Assembly: GCF_017377775.1 (NCBI RefSeq)
Contig: NZ_JAFVLN010000014.1
Coordinates: 62,001-126,000 of the forward strand
DNA from: Streptomyces sp. VRA16 Mangrove soil
GTDB lineage: Bacteria; Actinomycetota; Actinomycetes; Streptomycetales; Streptomycetaceae
DNA: 64,000 nt
Direction of reading: 5' to 3'
The position numbers and the translations under genes were made by a program. Positions 1-8,050 of this stretch are shown in pieces (position 1 is the stretch's first letter; each line of letters starts with the position of its first letter). The notes under the pieces are model-generated. The model was given only the letters and a program-made list of their open reading frames with translations. It was not told the DNA's origin and searched no databases.

Positions 1-155
1 CCGCCGAGGGCGCGTTCCTGCTGTGCGGCTTCATCATGGCGCCCGCCGAGGCGCAACAGGGCAACACGACCGCCGCGCTGTCCGCGGCCGGGGCGGCGGG
101 CGTGGCCCTGGCACGCAGGCAGAAGAGTTCCGTGCCGCACGGCCCTCGTACCTGA
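1..155 (+). CDS. 3' end of an unidentified membrane-like protein (partial)
   Basis: The frame is already open at the window edge (first full codon at base 3) and runs 50 codons to a TGA at 153-155. Only the C-terminus remains: a hydrophobic stretch (FLLCGFIMAP), an Ala/Gly-rich segment (ALSAAGAAGVALARR) and a short basic tail. The composition fits the end of a membrane protein, but too little is left to name a family. The next gene lies 160 bp downstream on the same strand. Confidence 0.5.
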   Translation, partial: AEGAFLLCGFIMAPAEAQQGNTTAALSAAGAAGVALARRQKSSVPHGPRT

Positions 156-315
156 CCGAGACGGAACGAGCCGTCTCCAGAGCGCGATCCGGCGCTTGCT
201 GCCGCACAGATCCAAACGGTTGAACCGGTGCACCAACCGGCGAGCCGCCTCGGGGTTTCACCGCTCGTACGAACTGTGGTGAGGGTGTCAGCTCTCGCCG
301 GGAAAGGCAGGCAGC

Positions 316-1782
316 ATGTCACTGGATCATTCGCGGGCCCCTGTGCTGGAAGCCGTGGATGCCTATCGGCGTCAAGAAATGGTGTCGTTCACACCGCCGG
401 GCCACAAGCAGGGCGCAGGGGTGGATCCGCAGGTGCTACGCCTCTTGGGGCAGGAGGTGTTCCAGCACGACCTCCTGGCGTCCGGTGGCCTGGACGACAG
501 GCGGATGCGGGGCGGTTTTCTCCGGGATGCGGAGCAACTGATGGCAGACGCGGTCCACGCGGACCACACGTTCTTCACCACGTGCGGCAGCTCCCTGTCG
601 GTCAAGGCGGCGATGCTGTCCGTGGCCGGCCCCGGCCAGCGACTGCTGATCAGCCGGGACGCCCACAAGTCCGTGGCCGCCGCCCTGGTCCTGTCCGGGA
701 TCGAGCCCGTATGGGTCGAACCGCGCTGGGACGACGAACGGCATCTGGCGCACCCGCCGTCGGCCGACGACTACGCCGCCGCCTTCGAGCGCAATCCACA
801 GGCAGAGGGAGCCCTGGTCACCAGCCCCACCCCCTACGGCAGCTGTGCGGACCTGCGCACGATCGCCGAGGTCTGCCACCGGTACGGCAGGCCGTTGATC
901 GTGGACGAGGCGTGGGGCGCCCATCTGCCCTTTCATCCGGACCTGCCGACCTGGGCGATGGACGCGGGCGCGGACGTCTGCGTGACCAGCATCCACAAGA
1001 TGGGCAGCGGCCTGGAGCAAGGCTCGGTCTTCCACCTTCAAGGGGATCTGGTCGAGCCTTCGGTGCTCAAGAACCGGGCGGACCTGCTGGGTACGACCAG
1101 CCCGTCGGTCCTCATCTATGCGGCCCTGGACGGCTGGCGCCGCCAGATGGCGCTGCACGGGCACGCGTTGATGAGCCACGCGCGCACGACCGCGGATGAG
1201 CTGCGCCACGCCATCGAAAAGATCGACGGCCTGCATGTGAACGACGCACAGGACTTCTGCGGCCCCGGACGGGCGCACGACCTCGACCCGCTCCCCGTGG
1301 TCGTCGACCTGACCGGCACCACCCTCTCCGGCTATCGGGCTGCCGACTGGCTGCGGGAACACCGCCGTATCAACGTCCACCTCGCCGACCATCGCCGCAT
1401 CAACGTGCAGATCACGCACGCCGACAGCCGCCGCACCACCGAGCCCCTGCTGGACGCCCTGCGTGACCTCACGGACGCCGCGCAGGGCTGGGACGAGGCG
1501 CCTCGCGTGGAGGTGCCGGCCGCCGACGCTCTGCGGATGGAGCAGGCGTGTCCGCCCCGCGACGCCTACTTCGCGCCGACCCAGGACCTTCCCCTGGAGA
1601 AGGCGGCGGGCCGCGTGGCCGCGGAGATGGTGACGCCCTACCCGCCCGGGATCCCCGCGATCCTGCCCGGCGAGCGCCTGAGCGAACCCGTGCTGACCTA
1701 TCTGCGCACCGGAGTGCAGGCCGGAATGAACCTCCCCGACGCGGCCGACCCGACCTTCACCACCGTGCGCGTCGTCAAGTGA
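316..1782 (+). CDS. Orn/Lys/Arg decarboxylase family PLP enzyme
   Basis: A 488-aa fold-type I PLP enzyme resembling the short (SpeA/Cad-like) Orn/Lys/Arg decarboxylases. These remove the alpha-carboxyl group from a basic amino acid to give a polyamine precursor. Family signs are the opening TPPGHKQG (residues 26-33), a cofactor-binding CGSS segment near 90-93, DEAWGAH at 198-203 for the PLP-ring Asp, and SIHKMGSG with Lys228 as the likely Schiff-base lysine. The C-terminal third carries YPPGIPAILPGE, typical of the family's C-terminal domain. GGGAAAGGCAGGCAGC precedes the ATG. The N-terminal wing domain of the large inducible E. coli enzymes is absent, as usual for the short form. The substrate (Lys, Orn or Arg) cannot be told from sequence alone. 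A DUF6328 gene follows 52 bp later and may be co-transcribed. Confidence 0.88.
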   Translation: MSLDHSRAPVLEAVDAYRRQEMVSFTPPGHKQGAGVDPQVLRLLGQEVFQHDLLASGGLDDRRMRGGFLRDAEQLMADAVHADHTFFTTCGSSLSVKAAMLSVAGPGQRLLISRDAHKSVAAALVLSGIEPVWVEPRWDDERHLAHPPSADDYAAAFERNPQAEGALVTSPTPYGSCADLRTIAEVCHRYGRPLIVDEAWGAHLPFHPDLPTWAMDAGADVCVTSIHKMGSGLEQGSVFHLQGDLVEPSVLKNRADLLGTTSPSVLIYAALDGWRRQMALHGHALMSHARTTADELRHAIEKIDGLHVNDAQDFCGPGRAHDLDPLPVVVDLTGTTLSGYRAADWLREHRRINVHLADHRRINVQITHADSRRTTEPLLDALRDLTDAAQGWDEAPRVEVPAADALRMEQACPPRDAYFAPTQDLPLEKAAGRVAAEMVTPYPPGIPAILPGERLSEPVLTYLRTGVQAGMNLPDAADPTFTTVRVVK

Positions 1783-1834
1783 CCCCGACCCGCCGGACAC
1801 CGTCCTGTACCCCCGAAAACGCGAGGAGGATGCC

Positions 1835-2350
1835 GTGCCTCACCACCACCCGGTCAGCGGGCGCGAGGAGACCGCCGACCAGCGGGCGGACCGACGATGG
1901 GCGGACCTGGTACAGGAGATGCGCGTCGCACTCACCGGCGTCCAGATCCTCTTCGGGTTCCTTCTCACCGTGGTGTTCACGCCCCGCTTTCCTCAGCTTT
2001 CCACCACTGACCGGAACATCTACGTCGTGACCGTGCTGCTCGGCTCGGCGTCGACGGGCGCCCTGATCGGGCCGGTCGCCTTCCACCGCCTGGTCAGCGG
2101 GCGCCGCATCAAACCCCAGGCGGTGCTCTGGGCATCCCGGCTCACCGTGGTCGGACTGATCCTGCTGCTGTGCACGCTGACCTCGGCGCTGCTGCTGATC
2201 CTGCGGGTCGCGATGCACGACGCGCTCGCACCGCTCCTCGTCGCGGCCGTCCTCGTGTGGTACCTGGTGTGCTGGTTCGCCCTGCCCTTGTGGGCACGGA
2301 CCCGCTACACCGAGTCCGACCCGCCCTCAGCGGACAACGACACCGACTGA
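1835..2350 (+). CDS. DUF6328 family four-helix membrane protein
   Basis: A 171-aa protein starting at GTG after GAGGAGGATGCC. After a charged N-terminus (about 30 residues) come four hydrophobic segments, near residues 33-53, 63-85, 95-120 and 128-150, then a short acidic tail ending ADNDTD. This matches small Streptomyces membrane proteins labelled DUF6328, whose function is unknown. It sits 52 bp behind the decarboxylase on the same strand and converges on the minus-strand operon that ends at 2377. No catalytic motif is visible. Confidence 0.75.
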   Translation: MPHHHPVSGREETADQRADRRWADLVQEMRVALTGVQILFGFLLTVVFTPRFPQLSTTDRNIYVVTVLLGSASTGALIGPVAFHRLVSGRRIKPQAVLWASRLTVVGLILLLCTLTSALLLILRVAMHDALAPLLVAAVLVWYLVCWFALPLWARTRYTESDPPSADNDTD

Positions 2351-2376
2351 CACCTCGCGTGCGGAGCCTGGCTGCG

Positions 2377-3093
2377 TCAATGCAGGACGCTCACCGCGCG
2401 GGCGATGACCAGGACCGACGTCACGAGCGCGGCCACGCTCTGCACGCTCATCAGGATTTTGGCGCGCGTCGACAGGGGCATGGTGTCGGTCGGGCTGAAG
2501 GCCGTGGAGTTGGTGACGGAGACGTACAGGTAATCCGTCAGGGTGGGCACCCAGTCGGATGTCACGCTGGCGCCGTCGGCGACCTCCTGGACCGCGTCGT
2601 CGTTCTCGTCCTGGGAGAAACGGAAGTCGGCCAACGGCAGCTCCTCGCGGGCCACTTGGGTTCTGCTGACGGGGCCGCCACGGTCGAGTTCCCAGTAGGC
2701 GAGCCCGAAGACGATGATGTTGGTCAGCCACACCTGGAGGGCAGCCGTCAGCAGCGCGGGGCCGTCCTTCACGCCGGCCTGGACCAGCTGCTGGATCAAG
2801 GTGCCGAGCGCGATCAGGTTGCTGACGGCGATGACGGCCACGAGGGCGAGCGACAGGACGCGGAACGTTTTGGTCTGCCGGGTGAGACGGCGTGGGTTGA
2901 TGGCTACCAGCGGGACCAGCAGGGCGACTTCCAGGGCGGGCAGGACGTAGCGCGGAGCGATGAGGAGCTGCTCCGGCAGCAGGAGGTAGAGCCCGACCGC
3001 CGTCAGCGTCACGACGACGGCGGGCAGGCGGGCCTCGCCGCGTCGTTGGTGACGGGGGTGTCGATGCTGGGCATCGGCTCGGGTACGGGGCAC
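2377..3093 (-). CDS. DUF1345-like multi-pass membrane protein
   Basis: A 238-aa protein from a GTG preceded by GGAGGATCACGC, the best start, because the longer frame upstream overlaps the next gene and has no hydrophobic content. The N-terminus is strongly basic, followed by about four membrane segments (two close together near 27-65, one near 80-105, one near 120-145). A soluble stretch then leads to DYLYVSVTNSTAFSPTDT, MPLSTRAKI and a last helix. The amphipathic SFTN/TAFSPTDT-like stretch before the last helix recalls DUF1345 membrane proteins and the pore-helix/filter region of two-helix ion channels. No clear K+ filter (TVGYG) is present, so channel activity is only a guess. Last gene of the minus-strand redox operon, 44 bp behind the DJ-1-like gene. 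Confidence 0.65.
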   Translation of the reverse strand: MPRTRADAQHRHPRHQRRGEARLPAVVVTLTAVGLYLLLPEQLLIAPRYVLPALEVALLVPLVAINPRRLTRQTKTFRVLSLALVAVIAVSNLIALGTLIQQLVQAGVKDGPALLTAALQVWLTNIIVFGLAYWELDRGGPVSRTQVAREELPLADFRFSQDENDDAVQEVADGASVTSDWVPTLTDYLYVSVTNSTAFSPTDTMPLSTRAKILMSVQSVAALVTSVLVIARAVSVLH

Positions 3094-3137
3094 GCGTGAT
3101 CCTCCGGTCCGCCGGCGCTCGTCTCGTCCCCTCCCGG

Positions 3138-3704
3138 TCAGCTGCCGGTGAGATGTTCGCGGATGGCGGCGACGAAGTCGTCCAGATCCTTCGGGGTGCG
3201 CGAGGTGATCAGCGGATAGCCGCCCGCTCGGTCCACCACGACCGGTTCGTCCACCCACGCCGCGGCGCCCGCGTTGGTGATGTCGGTGCGCAGGGACGGG
3301 TAGGAGGTGAGGGTCTTGCCGCGCAGCACGTCGGCCTCGACCAGCGCCCAGGGGCCGTGGCAGATGGCGGCGACGGGCCGGCCGTCGGCCGCGAACGCCT
3401 TCACGGTGTCCACGGCGGCCGTCTGCAGGCGCAGGTGGTCAGCGTTGAGCGTGCCGCCGGGGATGAGCAGCAGATCGTGGGAGGCCGCGCCCAGAGCCTC
3501 GAAGGTGACGTCCGGATCCACGCTCTCGCCCGGGTCCTTGTCGCCCTGCAGCGTCTGCACGGGATCCGTGCTGACCGCGGCGACGGTGACGTCGGCGCCC
3601 TCGCCGCGCAACTGCCGTAGGGGCACGAGGAGTTCGTCCTGCTCGACGCCGTAGTTGGTGACCAGGGCCAGAACGGTGCGGCCCTCGAGTCGTCGGTCGG
3701 TCAT
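3138..3704 (-). CDS. DJ-1/PfpI family (type 1 glutamine amidotransferase-like) protein
   Basis: A 188-aa protein of the DJ-1/PfpI superfamily. The nucleophile elbow AAICHGPW places Cys115 with the adjacent His116. PGGTLNADH (82-90) is the family's loop before the elbow, and GYPLITSRTP with LDDFVAAIREHL forms the usual C-terminus. Members act as cysteine peptidases, glyoxalase III-like deglycases or stress chaperones, and sequence alone does not separate these. The start at MTDRR is chosen because it follows AGAAAGGCCGAGCTC and gives the family length. It sits 56 bp downstream of the FMN reductase-like gene, within an apparent seven-gene operon of redox functions. Confidence 0.85.
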   Translation of the reverse strand: MTDRRLEGRTVLALVTNYGVEQDELLVPLRQLRGEGADVTVAAVSTDPVQTLQGDKDPGESVDPDVTFEALGAASHDLLLIPGGTLNADHLRLQTAAVDTVKAFAADGRPVAAICHGPWALVEADVLRGKTLTSYPSLRTDITNAGAAAWVDEPVVVDRAGGYPLITSRTPKDLDDFVAAIREHLTGS

Positions 3705-3760
3705 GAGCTCGGCCTTTCTGTACGGGTGGTGCGGGGCTGTGCCTGAGGATTTCGGTCCGA

Positions 3761-4360
3761 TCATTCGGCCGGGTAGGGGTGTTCTTTGAGGAGCTTGGCG
3801 AGGTGGACCGTGTTGGCGGCGAGCGTGTGCGTGGTGTCCGCCACGGCTTCAGGTGTCTCGCCGAGGTCTTGGTAGTCGGTGCCGTGCTGGGCCTCGCCCA
3901 CCCAGTAGGTGACCGCTCCGGGGGCGAGGGAGAAGCCGACGTCGTTCAGGGCCTGGAAGACGTCCGCGCTGACCTTGTGCGCGCCGTCTTCGTTGCCGAC
4001 CACGGCGACCGCGGCGGCCTTTCCGTACATCAGGGGGCGGCCCTGGTCGTCCGTCTGCGAGGAGTCGGCATTGAGCCGTTCCAGGACGCGCTGGCAGATG
4101 CTGGAGGGGTGACCCAACCAGATCGGCGTGGCGATCACGAGGATGTCGGAGTGCAGCACCTTGTCGCGCAGCAGCGGCCAGGCGTCCCCCTCCCCCATGT
4201 CCGTCTCGATGCCGGGCCGGACATCGTGGTCGACGACGCGGACCGTCTCGGTCGCCACGCCGAGCTTGTCCAGTTCGGCGCAGACCTGGTCCGACAGCAG
4301 CCGGCTGCTGGACGGGGCCGGGGAAGCGTTGAGGGTACAGACCAGGGACAGGGCGCGCAT
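3761..4360 (-). CDS. NAD(P)H-dependent FMN reductase / flavodoxin-like protein
   Basis: A 199-aa flavodoxin-fold protein. The N-terminal CTLNASPAPSSSRLL is the FMN phosphate-binding loop following the first strand (RALSLVCTLN). ILVIATPIWLGHPSSICQRVLERL is the second flavin-contact region of NAD(P)H:FMN reductases and WrbA/azoreductase-like enzymes. GKAAAVAVVGNEDGAHK follows, as in many actinobacterial members. Likely cytosolic, reducing FMN or quinones. Two ATGs lie six bases apart; AGGAAGG stands about eight bases before the second, so that one is used. Part of the minus-strand redox operon, 50 bp downstream of the di-iron protein gene, where a flavin reductase could supply electrons (inference). 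Confidence 0.82.
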   Translation of the reverse strand: MRALSLVCTLNASPAPSSSRLLSDQVCAELDKLGVATETVRVVDHDVRPGIETDMGEGDAWPLLRDKVLHSDILVIATPIWLGHPSSICQRVLERLNADSSQTDDQGRPLMYGKAAAVAVVGNEDGAHKVSADVFQALNDVGFSLAPGAVTYWVGEAQHGTDYQDLGETPEAVADTTHTLAANTVHLAKLLKEHPYPAE

Positions 4361-4410
4361 GGTCATTTCCTTCCTGTACGGGATGGGGCGTCCGGCGGGG
4401 GGCCGCCCGA

Positions 4411-5442
4411 TCAGGTGGCTGCCGGATCAGGCAGCGGGCAGCGCAGGGCGCTGCGGTCCGCGCGCCACGCACTCAAGAGCGTGGCGGAGAGGCGGCCTTC
4501 GAGGAGGCCGGTGGCCCGCACGCCGAAGGCGACGTCGGCGTCGAGTCCGGGTTCGCACTTCAGGAGCCCTCCTACGACCTCGCGGCGCACGACCTGTTCG
4601 TGTACGGCGTCGGCCTCGACGTGTTCGTCGTAGAAGCGTTGGGCCGCCGGCCCTGCCTTCATGCGGCGCAGGGCCTCGGCCAGGCGCCGGGAGCCGGGTG
4701 AGGAGGTGGTCTCGACGGCGGCGAAATGGCCCACGAGAGCACCGCGCAGGGACCGGTGCAGCCCGAACAGCGACATCAGGTTGACCGTGGCGAGCGCCTC
4801 GGCGGGCGCGTTGTCGAGATAGGAGCCGTACGTGGTGTCCAGGGACAGGTCGTGCATCAGGTCGGCGAAGAGGCGGGCGTGGATGTCCTCGGCCCGGCCG
4901 GCACCGAACTCGTCGTACTCGACCGCGACCATCGCGGCCTTCGCCGTCCCGTGCAGGCGAGGGATGACCCAGGCGTGCGGGTCGGCTTCCTTGAGGTGGT
5001 ACAGCGAGCGCAGGGCCGCGTACTCGCGGAACTGCCACAGTCGGCCGTCGCGGTGCAGATGGTGGCTGACACTCTCGGGATCGTGGCCGGCCGGTTCGAT
5101 CAGGAGCGCGTCCAGAGCGCTCTCGGCATCGCTGTCCGGGGCCGTCGCATCGGCCCGCAGCGCGGTGAGGAAGTGCTCTTCGAGACTCCGGCGCAGGGCG
5201 AGAAGGTCTGGGTCCCATTCCCGGTCGTCGTCCACACCGTCGAAGCCCTGGTAGTGCAGTTCGTAGAGCACGTACAGCGCGAGGTGCAGATCGTCGCCGT
5301 ACGGGTCCGGCGCCGGGTTCATGGCCGAGGCGGGAGCGGGGGCGGCCGCGTGCCGCAATGCTGCTGTCAGGCCCTGCGACACCGGGCCGCGAGCGTCGGG
5401 CAGCGGCGGCCTGTGGCAGCGGGACTCGGACGTGGCCGTCAT
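4411..5442 (-). CDS. Iron-containing redox enzyme, heme-oxygenase-like di-iron (HDO) family
   Basis: A 343-aa mostly helical protein of the heme-oxygenase-like di-iron group, the superfamily that includes UndA, BesC and SznF oxygenases. Candidate metal ligands on successive helices are YELHYQG near the N-terminus, LYHLKEADPHAW mid-protein, VEYDEFGAGRAEDIHARLF, and FYDEHVEADAVHEQVV near the C-terminus. Members use Fe(II) and O2 to oxidise fatty acids, amino acids or modified peptides; the substrate here is unknown. GGAGGGATCACC before ATG fixes the start, and this ATG overlaps the CDGSH gene's TGA by four bases, so the two are probably translationally coupled. The first 35 residues are disordered. 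The flavin reductase-like gene follows 50 bp downstream. Confidence 0.82.
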   Translation of the reverse strand: MTATSESRCHRPPLPDARGPVSQGLTAALRHAAAPAPASAMNPAPDPYGDDLHLALYVLYELHYQGFDGVDDDREWDPDLLALRRSLEEHFLTALRADATAPDSDAESALDALLIEPAGHDPESVSHHLHRDGRLWQFREYAALRSLYHLKEADPHAWVIPRLHGTAKAAMVAVEYDEFGAGRAEDIHARLFADLMHDLSLDTTYGSYLDNAPAEALATVNLMSLFGLHRSLRGALVGHFAAVETTSSPGSRRLAEALRRMKAGPAAQRFYDEHVEADAVHEQVVRREVVGGLLKCEPGLDADVAFGVRATGLLEGRLSATLLSAWRADRSALRCPLPDPAAT

Positions 5443-5660
5443 GGTGATCCCTCCGGCGCGGCGGGGCGGTTCTTCGGCGACGATTCCGCGTCCTTGGAAC
5501 GTGCGCGGTGGCTGGTGTCGCACCAGGGGAAGGTCCGGCTGCGGCGGCAGGTGCACAGCGCGACGCGGAACCGGTGCGACGTGTGCACGGTCCCCGCCTC
5601 ATCGACAACGTCCACGGGCCCCTCGACCAGGAACGGGCCCATTTCGCGGCTCACCGTCAT
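5439..5660 (-). CDS. CDGSH-type iron-sulfur protein
   Basis: A 73-aa protein with a single CDGSH (mitoNEET-type) motif: CTCRRSRTFPWCDTSH, giving three Cys and one His for a [2Fe-2S] cluster. GPFLVEGPVDVVDEAGT forms the preceding strand typical of bacterial versions, and the tail is short and charged. Such proteins transfer electrons or Fe-S clusters. Its stop overlaps the start of the di-iron redox enzyme by four bases (ATGA), and it begins 13 bp after the methyltransferase stop. That arrangement suggests it is an electron or cluster donor for the di-iron enzyme (inference). The ATG chosen has a weak ribosome site, consistent with translational coupling to the gene before it. Confidence 0.88.
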   Translation of the reverse strand: MTVSREMGPFLVEGPVDVVDEAGTVHTSHRFRVALCTCRRSRTFPWCDTSHRARSKDAESSPKNRPAAPEGSP

Positions 5661-5673
5661 GCGGGGCGTACGG

Positions 5674-6381
5674 TCATGAGCGCTCGGCACGGACGACCAC
5701 CAGTCCTTCCTTCTCAGCGTCGTCGTCCAGGTACCCCTGGGCACACAGCCAGTCCCGCCGGCCTCGCGTCACCGGGCCGAACGGCACCTGGGCCCGGTCC
5801 ACGACCCGCGCCGCCATCCCCAGCGTGCCCAGCGTCTCGATCGTCTGGGTGACGCCACACAGTTGGGAGTGCACCAGCAAGAGGGTGCCGCCCGGCCGCA
5901 GGACACGAGCGGCGGTGGCACAGACCCGGTCCAGCACACCGCGGCCGCCCGCTCCGCCTTCCCAGGCCCGCGCCGCGCCGCGCGGTGCCCGTCGCCCGGG
6001 CGCACTCGGAACGTAGGGCGGATTGCTGACCACCAGATCGAACGAGGCGTCCTCGAGGCGCGTGCCGACCGCCGCCAGATCGCCCCGGCGCACTGTCAGC
6101 GAGACGCCGTTGAGCCAGGCGTTCAGGCGAGCCGTCCACACGGCCCGCCAGGCGACGTCGAGGGCGGTCACCCGGGCCCCGCGCAGTGCGGCGGCCACGG
6201 CCACCGCTCCCGAGCCCGTGCCCAGGTCCACAGCCGTGGTCCGTTCGCCGATGTCTTCGCCATCCAGGGCGCGCAGCAGGAGCCACGTGTCGGCCTGCGG
6301 CGCATATACGCCGTGCGGGGACAGGACACGGGGACCGGACCGGGCTGCCGCCCGGTCGCGAGGGCGCGCGGTCGTCGTCAT
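5674..6381 (-). CDS. HemK2/PrmC-like class I SAM methyltransferase
   Basis: A 235-aa Rossmann-fold methyltransferase. AVDLGTGSGAVAVAAAL is the SAM-binding motif I, LDVAWRAVWTARLNA motif II, and VVSNPPYVPS carries the NPPY signature of enzymes that methylate a glutamine or other planar amide/amine nitrogen (PrmC/HemK, HemK2/MTQ2, N6-adenine methyltransferases). It lacks the N-terminal helical domain of true PrmC, so it resembles the shorter HemK2 type, and the target is probably not the usual release factor. The start ATG follows GGTGAGGCGGCAGAG and matches the family length. It stands 13 bp ahead of the CDGSH gene and 55 bp behind the LLM oxidoreductase, inside the minus-strand redox operon. 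Confidence 0.83.
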   Translation of the reverse strand: MTTTARPRDRAAARSGPRVLSPHGVYAPQADTWLLLRALDGEDIGERTTAVDLGTGSGAVAVAAALRGARVTALDVAWRAVWTARLNAWLNGVSLTVRRGDLAAVGTRLEDASFDLVVSNPPYVPSAPGRRAPRGAARAWEGGAGGRGVLDRVCATAARVLRPGGTLLLVHSQLCGVTQTIETLGTLGMAARVVDRAQVPFGPVTRGRRDWLCAQGYLDDDAEKEGLVVVRAERS

Positions 6382-6436
6382 CTCTGCCGCCTCACCTGGC
6401 ACCTCGTACCCGCCGGGGCACGAGGGACCCAGGGGC

Positions 6437-7396
6437 TCATCGGCCGTCCAGCCGCGGGAGGATCTCGCTCCGGTAGAAGTCGAAGAAGCCCTGCTGGTCA
6501 GGGCCGATCTGTCCGACGTACACCTCGTCGAAGCCCGCGTCGACATATGCGGTCGCGGCCTGGACGTGTTCGGCCACGGAGTTGCCGCAGACCATGCCGT
6601 CGGCGACGGTCTGCTCGGTCACGAGCGTGGCGGCCTGCTCGAAGTGTGCGGGATCGGGCAGCACCTGACCGAGTTCACCGGGCAGGAACTGGGTCGGCCA
6701 CAACCGGTGGGCTGTCTTGACCGCTTGGTCGCGGTCGGTGCCCCAACACACCTTCACCCCGCCGAGCACCGGTTTCTGCCCGCCACCGGCCCGACGGAAC
6801 TGGCCCACCAGATCGGCGTCCGGGGTCATCGTGACGAACCCGTCCCCGATCCGCCCGGCCACCGCGGCGGCCTTGGGCCCGAACCCGGAAACGTAGATCG
6901 GCACCGGTTCGTCGGGCACCGTGTACAGGCGGGCGTTCTCGACGGTGTAGTGCCTGCCACGGTGCGTGATCTCCTCCCCGCTCTGCAGGCTCCTGATGAC
7001 CTGCACGGCTTCCTCCAGCATCTCCAGGCGTACGTCCACGGCCGGCCAGTGGTCACCCAGGACGTGCTCGTTGAGGGCCTCCCCGCTGCCCACCCCGAAC
7101 CGGAAACGGCCACCGGTCAGGACTCCCGAGGTGGCAACGGCCTGAGCGGAGACGGCCGGGTGCATACGCACGGTGGGGCAGGTGACGAACGTCGTCACGG
7201 GCAGTGACGTCACCTGGGCGAGCGCCCCGATCATCGACCAGACGAACGGACTCTGCCCCTGCTCCCCCGTCCATGGGTGGTAGTGGTCCGAGATGGCCAA
7301 AGCGGTGAACCCTGCCTGTTCCGCCGCTCGGGCCTGCTCCAGCAGCTGGGCCGGTGTGAACTCCTCACTCGCCAGGAAATATCCGAAACGCGTCAT
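6437..7396 (-). CDS. F420-dependent LLM class oxidoreductase (TIGR03557-like)
   Basis: A 319-aa luciferase-like monooxygenase-fold protein. The start MTRFGYFLASEEFTPAQL, then AISDHYHPWTGEQGQSPFVW, PTVRMHPAVSAQA and GRFRFGVGSGEALNEH are hallmarks of actinobacterial F420-binding enzymes close to F420-dependent glucose-6-phosphate dehydrogenase. The likely cofactor is therefore deazaflavin F420 and the reaction a hydride transfer to or from an unknown alcohol or aldehyde. GAGGGTGAGGAGCAGGTC precedes the ATG. It appears to be the first gene of the seven-gene minus-strand operon ending at 2377, so its promoter should lie in the 388-bp gap upstream. Confidence 0.85.
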   Translation of the reverse strand: MTRFGYFLASEEFTPAQLLEQARAAEQAGFTALAISDHYHPWTGEQGQSPFVWSMIGALAQVTSLPVTTFVTCPTVRMHPAVSAQAVATSGVLTGGRFRFGVGSGEALNEHVLGDHWPAVDVRLEMLEEAVQVIRSLQSGEEITHRGRHYTVENARLYTVPDEPVPIYVSGFGPKAAAVAGRIGDGFVTMTPDADLVGQFRRAGGGQKPVLGGVKVCWGTDRDQAVKTAHRLWPTQFLPGELGQVLPDPAHFEQAATLVTEQTVADGMVCGNSVAEHVQAATAYVDAGFDEVYVGQIGPDQQGFFDFYRSEILPRLDGR

Positions 7397-7784
7397 GACC
7401 TGCTCCTCACCCTCGCGCACGACACCGAAGTCCGCTCGTCACATGAGCCTCGTGGGAATGCGGCTCGGCCCGCGCACGGATTGCGCTGAGCTCCCGGCCG
7501 CCACTGTGGGGCGCCACCCTCGTCAGCTTGCGCGCCCCTGGCCGGGAACACCACAAGAGTCACTTCGAGGGCCCCGAGTACCCGAAGGAGGCACTCCGAT
7601 GCCCGGCCGCTTTGATGCACGCAGCGTGACACGCACCGAGCCATCCCGCCGCCGGGGCGCGGCACCTGCATGCATCCGACAAGCAGTGTGCTCGGGTTCG
7701 TCGCGTCCCCGCGTTTCTTGTGGTGATCGACGGGCACCCGCCGATGCGAACGCCCCGTACGCAATGACGAGGAAGGTGACGTAC
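7397..7784 (+). other. 388-bp divergent intergenic region
   Basis: The gap separates the F420 oxidoreductase operon (minus strand) from the LPFR small-protein gene (plus strand) and should hold both promoters. At 7591-7599 a GAAGGAGG ribosome-type site precedes an ATG at 7600 whose frame stays open into the small protein. The predicted 62-residue extension is Arg/Ser-rich, has poor codon bias and looks non-coding, so it may be an upstream decoy or a decayed N-terminus. No convincing -35/-10 pair was recognised. Confidence 0.4.
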
Positions 7785-7913
7785 ATGTTCAAGGCCGTCG
7801 CGGACGTGATCCGGTCGATCGGCGGCGCCGTCGCCACGGTCGTGACCCTGCCGTTCCGTGCGGTGGCCCGTCTGTTCGGCGGAGCGTCCGACACCGCCCG
7901 CGGCCACCACTGA
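7785..7913 (+). CDS. LPFR-motif small protein (42 aa)
   Basis: A 42-residue protein beginning MFKAVADVIRSIGGAVATVV and containing TLPFRAVARLFGGAS, the conserved core of the small Streptomyces proteins named for their LPFR motif. An amphipathic or hydrophobic helix (residues 4-33) with basic residues suggests membrane association; function is unknown. GAGGAAGG sits eight bases before the ATG, supporting this start over the longer upstream frame. It is followed 137 bp later by another small conserved basic protein on the same strand. Confidence 0.75.
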   Translation: MFKAVADVIRSIGGAVATVVTLPFRAVARLFGGASDTARGHH

Positions 7914-8050
7914 CTCCTCCCGCTCGGCTCATGCCGCCGCCCCCGCCCCGGCCGGACCCTGGACTTGATGCGGGCCCACCCCGGCGTGGCGCGTCGGCGG
8001 ACTGTACGAGCAACCTGACAGGGACCGCACGCCTACGGAAGGGGCACGCC

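Noticed and set aside
7600..7784. 62-residue N-terminal extension of the LPFR small protein
   Set aside because: A good ribosome site precedes the ATG at 7600, but the extension is Arg/Ser-rich with poor codon bias, and a second ribosome site precedes the conserved short start.
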